Shown here: piece by piece, positions 6,912 to 15,206 of the stretch | How positions within the stretch are numbered: position 1 is the first letter of the stretch | Layout of the letters: each line of letters opens with the position of its first letter | Assembly: GCA_016285515.1 (NCBI GenBank) | Contig: JAEEQW010000002.1 | Location: forward strand, 62,001-126,000 | Direction: 5' to 3' | Length of the DNA: 64,000 bases | Source: Bacteroidales bacterium | Lineage (GTDB): Bacteria > Bacteroidota > Bacteroidia > Bacteroidales > BM520 | Position numbers and translations under genes: made by a program | Notes under the pieces: generated by a model | What the model was told of the DNA's origin: nothing | What the model saw: the letters and a program-made list of their open reading frames with translations, nothing else | The model's database searches: none

Positions 6912-7931
6912 TCAGTTCTGACGCGCGGCGCGCACTGCCCGGACGGATCGACCGTCGCAGCGTTTGCTTCGGTACGTGTAGCAGTAGCTGCCCGAATCGA
7001 AGTAGAAGCTCCACGCATCGAACGGGTAGCTCGTGCAGAGTGAATTCCACCAATAGTAACCGTTTGAGTTATCGTTGTTGTAGAAATCGTCTTCCCGATA
7101 GTATCCAGCTGCAGGCAGGAACAGACTGTTACCGTTGCTCGCGGTGAAGAGTCTGCCGAACACACCATTACTGGTGATCGCCCATACAATATTGGTATTG
7201 TTCCACAATTCTATCCATTGGTCACCTGAGGGTATGCACCAGTCGTTGCCCCAGTTGGCTGTGGCCGCATCGTCATCCGACTCCAAGGTGGTCAGGTTGT
7301 CGGTGAAGTAGTTGTTGCCATAATCAGACTTGTTGCAATATTTCGTGAGCTTGACAGTATCACCGTTACAGTTACAGTACTTGTAGGTACTCCAATTGTA
7401 ATAGGACTTCGGTTGGGTCTCGCCCCAAGCGAAATAGTCGCCATAACCTTCGGGAGTGGTCGCACCAACGTTGCAGGTGGCCCACAAAGTGCCACTCGGC
7501 AGACCGAGGTCAACATATTCATGGTCGTCGCCGCCACCACCGTTCTCCTTGGTGGTGAAGCTCTTGTCCTCTCCATAGTAATACTCCGAGCCACACAGAG
7601 CGTATGCACGGACATGATAGGTCGTTGCGGGCGCAAGTCCCGTAATGACGCAAACGTATGACTCGCTCCAGTTCGAGATGGAAAGATGCGAGTCCTCCAC
7701 AGTAGGCTCGCTGTCCGTACCCCAACACACTCCAAGTTCAGTCAGCGACAGACCTTGGCTAACAATTACAGCGCCACCACATACTGCGGTCGTGCTTGTA
7801 ATGTACTGTGGCGTGTGGGTGGTCACCTTCACGTCCGAATCGTTGTCCTCTTTGGGAGTGCATCCCGCAGCGAACACCACCGCTGTCATTAGTATGATGA
7901 TTGATAACTTTTGAAACTTTTTCATATTCAA
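6912..7931 (-). CDS. Lipoprotein with FN3-like domain plus Fib_succ_major domain (paralog C)
   Basis: Lipobox VFAAGC; VKVTTHTPQYITSTTAVCGGAVIVSQGLSLTELGVCWGT...YHVRAYA FN3-like; DHEYVDLGLPSGTLWATCNVGATTPEGYG...SVRAVR. Confidence 0.88.
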   Translation of the reverse strand: MNMKKFQKLSIIILMTAVVFAAGCTPKEDNDSDVKVTTHTPQYITSTTAVCGGAVIVSQGLSLTELGVCWGTDSEPTVEDSHLSISNWSESYVCVITGLAPATTYHVRAYALCGSEYYYGEDKSFTTKENGGGGDDHEYVDLGLPSGTLWATCNVGATTPEGYGDYFAWGETQPKSYYNWSTYKYCNCNGDTVKLTKYCNKSDYGNNYFTDNLTTLESDDDAATANWGNDWCIPSGDQWIELWNNTNIVWAITSNGVFGRLFTASNGNSLFLPAAGYYREDDFYNNDNSNGYYWWNSLCTSYPFDAWSFYFDSGSYCYTYRSKRCDGRSVRAVRAARQN

Positions 7932-8112
7932 TTGGTATTAATGAATCGTATATAAAACGTCAGTTCAATATCTTTCTCAATATATTTGTCGCTCACTTGA
8001 CCCAAATGGACTTTATGCAAGTGACAGGACAAAATTAAGAAAAAAAACGTAATTGCTCCCAAATCTGTCAACAATTTTCAGGAAAAGTCACATCTAAATG
8101 TAAGCTGGGGTT
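7932..8112 (-). repeat. Shared upstream cassette, copy U-C
   Basis: Near-identical to 8798-8979, ending in the same ..CTGGGGTT directly against the next gene's stop codon. Confidence 0.88.
8030..8037 (-). promoter_or_regulatory. -7 box TAATTTTG in U-C
   Basis: CAAAATTA on plus strand; same position relative to start as in U-D (about 99 nt). Confidence 0.5.
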
Positions 8113-8797
8113 AGTTCTGACGCGCGGAGCGCACTGCGCGGACAGACCGACCGTCGCGGCGGATGTCGTTGTACACGATGTAGTAGTCCAAACCGAAGTA
8201 GAAGAGCCACGCCCCGTTTGGGGAGTCCGTGCCGAGCGAACTCGACCAGTAGTCGCCGTACGAGCCAACGTCGCCGAGCTCGTCGTCCCAACAGAAGCCC
8301 GCTGCGGGCAGGAAGAGACTGTGACCGTTGCTCGCGGTGAAGAGTCTGCCGTTCACACCATTTTGGGTCGTCCATGCAACATTGGTATTGTCCAGCAATT
8401 CTCTCCATTGGTCAGCTGATGGCAGGCACCAGTCGCTGCCCCAGTTGGCTGTGGCCGCATCATCACTCGGCTCCAAGGTGGTCAGGTTGTCGTTGAAGCC
8501 GTTGTTGCCATAATCAGACTCCTTGCAATATTTCGTGAGCTTGTCATAACCACCGTTGCAGTACTTGTAGGTACTCCAGCTGTAAACGGTCTTCGGTTGG
8601 GTCTCGCCCCAAGCGAAATAGTCGCCATAACCTTCGGGAGTTGACGCACCAACATTGCAGGTAGCCCACAAAGTGCCGCTCGGCAGACCGAGGTCAACGT
8701 AGTCATGGTCATTGGGACCGCCACCACATCCTGCAGCGAACACCATCGCTGTCATTAGCATGATGAATGCTAACTTTTGAAACTTTCTCATATTCAA
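8111..8797 (-). CDS. Fib_succ_major domain lipoprotein (paralog D)
   Basis: Lipobox VFAAGC; DHDYVDLGLPSGTLWATCNVGASTPEGYGDYFAWGETQPK...SVRAVRSARQN. Confidence 0.88.
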   Translation of the reverse strand: MNMRKFQKLAFIMLMTAMVFAAGCGGGPNDHDYVDLGLPSGTLWATCNVGASTPEGYGDYFAWGETQPKTVYSWSTYKYCNGGYDKLTKYCKESDYGNNGFNDNLTTLEPSDDAATANWGSDWCLPSADQWRELLDNTNVAWTTQNGVNGRLFTASNGHSLFLPAAGFCWDDELGDVGSYGDYWSSSLGTDSPNGAWLFYFGLDYYIVYNDIRRDGRSVRAVRSARQN

Positions 8798-8979
8798 TTG
8801 GCATTAATGCATCGTAGATAAAACGTCAGTTCAATGTCTTTCTCAATATATTTGTCGCTCACCTGACCCAAATGGGCTTTGAGTGAGTAACAGGGCAAAA
8901 TTAAGAAAAAAACGTGATTGCTCCCGAATCTGTCAGCAATTTTCAGGAAAAGTCACATCGAAAATGTGAGCTGGGGTTG
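8798..8979 (-). repeat. Shared upstream cassette, copy U-D
   Basis: Duplicate of 7932-8112. Confidence 0.88.
8896..8903 (-). promoter_or_regulatory. -7 box TAATTTTG in U-D
   Basis: CAAAATTA on plus strand. Confidence 0.5.
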
Positions 8980-9035
8980 CAAGAAAAAAGAAAATGCGTA
9001 TTTTTGCAGACATAACACAATGGCATATTGAACCG

Positions 9036-10025
9036 ATGAAACGCCTTATTCCTATATTACTCATTTTCGTGACACTGCTGACAGCCTGCAGACATAATGC
9101 CAACAACTACAAGATAAAACTGGCTCCACAGGACATTGTCACCATGCAGGTCAACCGTTATGACATCGACCTGGCAAGTATCGACACCAACGATTTTGTA
9201 AACGGACTGATTTCAATTTCCGACAAATATTCTGTCTTTCTTGGGGACGTAAAGAGTGACACCTCTGGAATCCACCACATAAGCGAATTCCTGTCGGACC
9301 CTTTCATCGCAAGGATTACAGAAGACAGCCGAAAAGTTTTTCCTCCAAAAAATTCCTTCAGGGAACTGAACGATGCACTCAACCACCTGAAGCACTACTA
9401 CCCTAATTTGCAAACTCCCACCATCTATACGTACATATCCGGCATAGACTACGAGTACCCGGTCATCTACAACGATGACATGCTTATCATTGCACTTGAC
9501 ATGTACCTTGGAAAAGACTATGAATTATATCGCGAAATAGGTATGCCGATGTATAAGACACGGCGTTACGACCGGGATTATTTAGCCAAGGACTGCATGA
9601 TGGAAATCGCTGACGCACTAAACATTGACGAATCACATTGTAATAAGCTCATAGACTGGATGATATATTACGGAAAAAATATCGAATTCACAAAAAGGAT
9701 GATTCCTGATATCGCCGACACAACTTTGCTGGGATACACTTCATCACAGATGGAATGGTGCAAACACAACGAAGCAGCAGTATGGAAATATCTTGTATCA
9801 GATGAGAAACTCTTTTCCACCGACATCGTCCTCATACGCAAGTTCATCGATGACGGGCCGTTCACTTCTCTTTTTTCACACGATTCGCCATCCTCGCTTG
9901 GAAGGTGGATTGGCTGGAAAATCGTCTCAAATTATTGTAAAAACGAAAACATTGACATTTCTCAGTTGATGCAGCTGTCTGACTCACAAGAGATATTAAA
10001 CGAATCACATTACAGGCCGAAATAA
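9036..10025 (+). CDS. gldB: Gliding motility lipoprotein GldB-like
   Basis: MKRLIPILLIFVTLLTACRH lipoprotein signal; YTYISGIDYEYPVIYNDDMLIIALDMYLGKDYELY.EIGMPMYKTRRYDRDYLAKDCM is GldB-like. Confidence 0.75.
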   Translation: MKRLIPILLIFVTLLTACRHNANNYKIKLAPQDIVTMQVNRYDIDLASIDTNDFVNGLISISDKYSVFLGDVKSDTSGIHHISEFLSDPFIARITEDSRKVFPPKNSFRELNDALNHLKHYYPNLQTPTIYTYISGIDYEYPVIYNDDMLIIALDMYLGKDYELYREIGMPMYKTRRYDRDYLAKDCMMEIADALNIDESHCNKLIDWMIYYGKNIEFTKRMIPDIADTTLLGYTSSQMEWCKHNEAAVWKYLVSDEKLFSTDIVLIRKFIDDGPFTSLFSHDSPSSLGRWIGWKIVSNYCKNENIDISQLMQLSDSQEILNESHYRPK

Positions 10026-10036
10026 TCAGGAACGCT

Positions 10037-11425
10037 ATGAAAACAGTATTGCTGACTGGTGCGACCGGGACCATGGGGGCTGCCGGACTCAAGGAGTTGC
10101 TTAAACAAAACAATTTCAAGATCAAGCTGTTAGTCCGTCCTTCAAAAAAAAACAAGAAGAAGCTTCAATACCTACATAATAATCCTTCAGTGGAAATCAT
10201 TTGGGGCGACCTCACGAATTACGATGACGTTCTGAAAAGCGTCACAGACTCTGACTATGTTCTGCACGTTGGGGGTATGGTCTCGCCCAACGCCGATTTC
10301 CATCCTGAAGAAACTTACAAAGTCAATGTGGGCGCTGCCAAGAATATTGTCGATGCCATATTGTCACAGCCAAATGCTGATGACATAAAATTGGTGTATA
10401 TAGGTTCTGTTTCTCAAACAGGATTTTACAACTGGCCTAATGTGTATGGGCAAATAGGTGACAGAATAAAAGCCGCTGATTTTGACCAATATGCAGCTTC
10501 CAAAGTCGAAGCCGAACGCATTATTGTCGAATCGGGAATTAAGCATTGGGTGAGTCTTCGACAAACCAGCATATTATATCCTGAAATTATCAAAAACGGA
10601 TACACTCCTACCATTTTTCATGTTCCATTACAGGGATGTCTCGAATGGGTTACAGTAGAGGATTCGGGACGTCTTCTTGCAAATATCTGCCAGGATTCAG
10701 TCCCGGACAGTTTTTGGAACAATTTCTACAACGTAAGCAGCGGCAAGGATTTCAGAATGACGAATTATGAATTTGAATGTCGTCTGCTCAAAGCCTTGAG
10801 ATGTCCGAAACCGGAAGCAATATTCAATGCCAACTGGTTTGCGCTGCAAAATTTCCACGGACAATGGTACAATGATTCCGATGTGCTTGAAGACATCCTT
10901 CATTTCAGGAGCAACGTTTCCAAAGATGATTACTTTGAATCAATTGGAAGAAGGGTTCCTTTCATCTTCTCATTGTCGAAAGTATTTCCACACATTGTCA
11001 AATTGGCAATGAAACATCTTGCGCATCACAAAATGTTAGGCACTATGACATGGATAATAAACAACGACAAAGAACATATCAAAGCCTATTTCGGAAGTTA
11101 CAAGGACTGGGAGGAAATACCTTCATGGAAGCAGCTTGATCGCACAAAGTATGTCTGGGCTTCCGGCAAAGCATATAAGACAGAAGATTTACAATATGGC
11201 AACACACAGAAATTCAACACCTTAAAGCCTGACGACGAATATGAACTCGCTGATATGCAAGCTATTGCAGAAGAAAGAGGTGGCAGATGTCTTTCCCCAA
11301 AAATGACAAAAGGAGACATGGTCACCAAACTGAAGTGGCAATGTGAAAGCGCTCATATCTTTGAGGCATCGCCCAAACTGATAGTAAAAGGCGGACACTG
11401 GTGCAAAGAATGCCTAAACCGATAA
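10037..11425 (+). CDS. NAD-dependent epimerase/dehydratase with C-terminal Cys/His (treble-clef-like) domain
   Basis: N-terminal Rossmann VLLTGATGTMGAAGLKELL; C-terminal GGRCLSPKMTKGDMVTKLKWQCESAHIFEASPKLIVKGGHWCKECL. Confidence 0.85.
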   Translation: MKTVLLTGATGTMGAAGLKELLKQNNFKIKLLVRPSKKNKKKLQYLHNNPSVEIIWGDLTNYDDVLKSVTDSDYVLHVGGMVSPNADFHPEETYKVNVGAAKNIVDAILSQPNADDIKLVYIGSVSQTGFYNWPNVYGQIGDRIKAADFDQYAASKVEAERIIVESGIKHWVSLRQTSILYPEIIKNGYTPTIFHVPLQGCLEWVTVEDSGRLLANICQDSVPDSFWNNFYNVSSGKDFRMTNYEFECRLLKALRCPKPEAIFNANWFALQNFHGQWYNDSDVLEDILHFRSNVSKDDYFESIGRRVPFIFSLSKVFPHIVKLAMKHLAHHKMLGTMTWIINNDKEHIKAYFGSYKDWEEIPSWKQLDRTKYVWASGKAYKTEDLQYGNTQKFNTLKPDDEYELADMQAIAEERGGRCLSPKMTKGDMVTKLKWQCESAHIFEASPKLIVKGGHWCKECLNR

Positions 11426-11492
11426 GGAATAAGGCCACATAAAAGGGCATATTGGTATGATTTTTGATAGGAATACAGAAATGCGCAAAATT

Positions 11493-11890
11493 GGGGCTGC
11501 TCGGTTTTGACAGCAATGATAATGGATTTGTAAGCATGCCGGGTGACGATGATGAATCCCGTAAACAACCTCATCAAAACAATAAACGGCGAATATAACT
11601 ACGCTCTTGCTGCGTAAGTTGAAGGTTTAGTAAACTTATGCTTAATCGCTGCACAAGGTGCGGCGACGAGACATTCCGCGGATGGAGATGCCTGATTCCG
11701 GTCCGGTTACGGGGTGCGCGAAATTTCGGGCTGGCAACAGTGGAGCCTTGACACTGTTGTAAGATTAAGAGGATAAGGAGGAGTTTGGATGTGAGTTTCC
11801 GGGCTTTTCCCGACAATCAACAACTTACTAAGCATGTAGAAAGCACTTTTGTTAGTTGTTTGGACGCGGGTTCGACTCCCGCCAGCTCCA
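11493..11890 (+). ncRNA. ssrA: tmRNA (ssrA); tag ORF 11588-11617 encodes GEYNYALAA
   Basis: 5' GGGGCTG pairs with 3' CAGCTCC; T-arm GGTTCGACTCCCGCC; tag GGC GAA TAT AAC TAC GCT CTT GCT GCG TAA ends in the -ALAA typical of tmRNA tags. Confidence 0.95.
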
Positions 11891-11924
11891 CTTGGAAAGG
11901 GGTAAAATTACCCCGAAATACAAA

Positions 11925-11973
11925 GAAAGACACCGACAATCTTTTTGATTATCAGTGTCTTTCTCTTTTTTTC
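11925..11973 (+). terminator. Rho-independent terminator after tmRNA
   Basis: GAAAGACACCGACAAT-CTTTTTG-ATTATCAGTGTCTTTC followed by T-rich tract. Confidence 0.8.
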
Positions 11974-12143
11974 ACCGTACTGCTTTCCGGGTTACCAGAG
12001 TGTCCAAATTAGGATGCGCTGGTTCTTTGCGGCTGCCAAGGTGTGCGGCTGCCGCAATGCGACAGCCGCCATCACGACAACCGCATAGACAATGAACTTA
12101 CCTTTCCTCATAAACCATCCTAATTATGGATGCAAAAATGCCC

Positions 12144-12653
12144 TCAATCGGTCTTTTGCTGGTTACTTTTGCCAAAGATACTATCCATACACCGATTTAC
12201 GGCATTTCTAACGGCAGCAGCATCATTGTCTCCCTCTCCCTCACCTTTGCAAACACAGATTACATCGTTCGTTTGGGCTGAAATAATCTGAATGATTATA
12301 CCTACTTTGCGGCCAAGATTAATATACCCACTTTCAGTTTCTCCATAATTTACAACTAATGTGCTGCTGGCGGTTTCGAGGTTAATTTCTGGTATTCTCG
12401 TATATCCTCTTTCAAGAAAATAACCTGAAATCAAATCTGCCGGGTTAGCACTGTATGATGTAGTAACACCATAAATACCATATCCGCCACTATATACACC
12501 AACAACAGATGATTTCTCTGATGTAGGCACTATATAAACATATTTATAGCCTTCAAGTGGTGAATGGAAAGTGACTATCGGAGGTGATAAAGTCATACAA
12601 CCACTAAAAAACAAAACCACTGATGCAAGGACTACCAAAAACAATCTTTTCAT
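12144..12653 (-). CDS. Uncharacterised lipoprotein
   Basis: MKRLFLVVLASVVLFFSGCMTLSPP lipobox FSGC; no family recognised. Start moved to 12653 by signal peptide. Confidence 0.75.
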   Translation of the reverse strand: MKRLFLVVLASVVLFFSGCMTLSPPIVTFHSPLEGYKYVYIVPTSEKSSVVGVYSGGYGIYGVTTSYSANPADLISGYFLERGYTRIPEINLETASSTLVVNYGETESGYINLGRKVGIIIQIISAQTNDVICVCKGEGEGDNDAAAVRNAVNRCMDSIFGKSNQQKTD

Positions 12654-13059
12654 AATTATCAAATAATAATTCATGGCAAAAATACACAAAAAAACAAATA
12701 ATCAATACTATGTTATTTCATAATATATCAATCACATTTAAATGGTTCTTCTCATACAAAAATTAAATCAATTTGAAATACCAAAATATAATTATACCGA
12801 TACATCATGGTTTTGAAATATCAACTTGCATCCACAGGGATATGATTGGTGCATCGGTGGTAACTATGGTTATATCCATAATGACGCATCTTCACATCCA
12901 AATCATACCCTTCTTTCATAGCCAACACCGCATCCGACAAGCCAATGGACAAAAATAAGGCCTACATCTGCCATTTCGAAAGTGAATGTGTGTTATTTCG
13001 GCAATTATTTTAATGAAAATTGAGTAATTTTGTATCCAAATTGAAAGAATAAGATTCTT

Positions 13060-13587
13060 ATGGAACAATTTGAGGAACAACTACACCAAGACTTGCACCA
13101 GTTTCTCCTGTCTATGAAAGAAGTTGATGAACGTCTGCCTGAGTGTCCCGATGTTGAAGAGAAATGGGAGCAGATAGCAAAAGCTTACATTCTCGACGGC
13201 ATCAGGGAGTTCAATGATTTCCCGTCTGCTTCCCTTGGCTGGATGATGTATATTGGTATGGCCATCGCTAAATTCTGGGATGCTGAATGGGAATTATACT
13301 CGAAGATAGAAGACCTCTATGCCTACTTGCGAGACAAAAAAGGATATGACAGCATGGACGAATATATCCGTGAAGATGTGCTGTTGTTGAGTGGCATTGA
13401 ATATACAATGCTGGAAAAACTGGTAGGCGAATGCGCCTCACGAGTCTATAATGCTCTGATGCACCAGCGCATCGAGCCTGGTACCAAAGAGGCTTTCAAT
13501 GCTTACGTTTCATGTCTGCATCAGCTCTACCTGATGGGAGCCTATATGCAGTTGAAAAGGATGGGCTATCACATGACCCAGATTTAA
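13060..13587 (+). CDS. Conserved hypothetical protein
   Basis: 175-aa uninterrupted ORF, soluble and acidic; compact spacing with next gene. Confidence 0.75.
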   Translation: MEQFEEQLHQDLHQFLLSMKEVDERLPECPDVEEKWEQIAKAYILDGIREFNDFPSASLGWMMYIGMAIAKFWDAEWELYSKIEDLYAYLRDKKGYDSMDEYIREDVLLLSGIEYTMLEKLVGECASRVYNALMHQRIEPGTKEAFNAYVSCLHQLYLMGAYMQLKRMGYHMTQI

Positions 13588-13596
13588 AAGTGCTGA

Positions 13597-14001
13597 ATGA
13601 ACGACCAGAACCACCTACATATTGCCATCATCTACCTCGCTGTCATCAACATGGTTGCTTTCTTCATGTACGGTATCGACAAGCGGAAAGCGAAGAAGTC
13701 CAAGTGGAGAATCTCAGAGGCAGCTTTATTGATGATGGCGGTTCTTGGCGGTAGCATCGGAGCATGGTTAGGAATGAAAGTCTGGCACCACAAGACCCTG
13801 CATAAGAAGTTCAGATACGGCATTCCTCTGATACTCATCGCGCAGATAGTGCTGGTGCTCCTCGTCTTGTGCAGACCAAGACATGCCACTGCGGCAACGC
13901 ATCACTACCAAACGAAAGACATACCAATACCGGCGCTGAAGGCCTTGACATTCTCCAGCCGGTTCACACTCAACAATGTGGCAACGGACATATTGAGATA
14001 A
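13597..14001 (+). CDS. DUF1294 domain-containing membrane protein
   Basis: YGIDKRKAKKSKWRISEAALLMMAVLGGSIGAWLGMKVWHHKTLHKKFRYGIPL is DUF1294. Confidence 0.88.
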   Translation: MNDQNHLHIAIIYLAVINMVAFFMYGIDKRKAKKSKWRISEAALLMMAVLGGSIGAWLGMKVWHHKTLHKKFRYGIPLILIAQIVLVLLVLCRPRHATAATHHYQTKDIPIPALKALTFSSRFTLNNVATDILR

Positions 14002-15194
14002 AAAGGTCCAAGGGAAAACCCCAAGGCTGTGCCCAAATTGAACATTTGCCTATAATAATATGTATTGGCTACGACTTCAAACCATCTTGTCGGATTGCAA
14101 ACATAGGCGACAGAAAAATAAGGATATTGTTGGGTTTCGATGAAGTCAAGCCTTGCAGATGCTGAAATACGGTGAATTTCATTAATATCATAATTGCCCT
14201 GAAGCAACACTTTGGAATTTGTATGTGTAGTGTATTTCGGAATTTCCTCAGTCTTGATATTCAAAATCTTGGCAAGCGAATCCAATTCTCCCTGTAAACT
14301 TAAATTTTGTTGCAATAAGTCCAGTTCAATGCCTTTGAATGCCACCTCCCCATCAGCCTTAAATTCATAATCGTTTGAATTCCACCAAATTACTCCTAAA
14401 TCAAGAATACTCGCTCCGATGCTGAATTGGTCATTTATCTTATAAGTGACTCCAAGGTCAAAGGCAAAGCCTCGATTGCCAAAGAATTTGCCGATACCGT
14501 TCTTGTTGATGTAATCATACAGGCAACTCGACTTCAACAAAATATCTTCCTTTACCCAAATTGAATCATATTCGGGGGAAGTATAGAATGTCGCATTCAA
14601 TTTCCTGGTCTCAACATTTGCCAAACCAAGCAAGAACTTAGGTCTGATGCCAACTATGAGTTTATCACTAAAAGTCTGCTGTACTCCTACACCAAATTCA
14701 ACATAGCTGTTTAAATTGACATACATGTTGTCAAAGACCAAAGTTTCATTTTTGTCGGCATAATAAGCATTCCCATTGACAATCAGACCAACCAGTTCCT
14801 TAGGAATCAACATATTGAAATCTGTCTTAAAACTGAGGCCTATATCGAAAAATGTATTATTGACTCTAAAACCGCCACCGATAATTTTATCGTTCACGCT
14901 TGCTGAAACCACATTATTCTTTTTCAGCACATTATACATATTTCGTGGAGTGACAGTCAATGAATTGTCATCATTCGTGCGGAACAGATTGTTATACGAG
15001 AACGGCATCCTGCCAGTTGCCGAAAAGTTGCCGAGCACAGGGATATTAATATAATAGTTGTGTGTAACCGGATTTGCCGGATTAAAAGCCAGATTTTCAG
15101 TATTGTTCTTCATAAGATAAATAGCAGTATTATCCTGTGAATAGGCAATCAGGAAAATCAAAAATAAGGCAGCAGATAATACTATTCGTTTCAT
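13905..15194 (-). CDS. DUF5723-like outer-membrane protein
   Basis: Signal peptide, NLAFNPANPVTHNYYINIPVLGNFSATGRMPFSYNNLF, beta-barrel-like repeats, terminal aromatic W. Confidence 0.75.
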   Translation of the reverse strand: MKRIVLSAALFLIFLIAYSQDNTAIYLMKNNTENLAFNPANPVTHNYYINIPVLGNFSATGRMPFSYNNLFRTNDDNSLTVTPRNMYNVLKKNNVVSASVNDKIIGGGFRVNNTFFDIGLSFKTDFNMLIPKELVGLIVNGNAYYADKNETLVFDNMYVNLNSYVEFGVGVQQTFSDKLIVGIRPKFLLGLANVETRKLNATFYTSPEYDSIWVKEDILLKSSCLYDYINKNGIGKFFGNRGFAFDLGVTYKINDQFSIGASILDLGVIWWNSNDYEFKADGEVAFKGIELDLLQQNLSLQGELDSLAKILNIKTEEIPKYTTHTNSKVLLQGNYDINEIHRISASARLDFIETQQYPYFSVAYVCNPTRWFEVVANTYYYRQMFNLGTALGFSLGPFYLNMSVATLLSVNRLENVKAFSAGIGMSFVW

Positions 15195-15206
15195 AGACCT
15201 GTCCTC

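Noticed and set aside
6704-7189. ORFs 6704-7189 and 6645-6872 with LDFxKK/LGFxQK 11-residue repeats
   Set aside because: The repeat peptides are a by-product of the 33-bp DNA repeat read in different frames. One ORF runs through the 3' end of paralog C and the other into the ATPase start. Treated as regulatory DNA.
1968-8797. A complete diversity-generating retroelement
   Set aside because: No reverse transcriptase, accessory Avd-like gene or non-coding template repeat is visible in the window. Only the target-like variation pattern is present, so it is reported as a hypothesis.
11322-12012. ORFs 11322-11537, 11353-11577, 11574-11816 and 11785-12012 as proteins
   Set aside because: They lie over the tmRNA and its flanks, and their translations have no protein-like features.
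12773-12958. 61-aa ORF in the 12690-13059 intergenic region, and an alternate-frame HPQGYDWCIGGNYGYIHNDASSHPNH segment
   Set aside because: Possibly a gene remnant, but too short and without a recognisable family or start signal to call.
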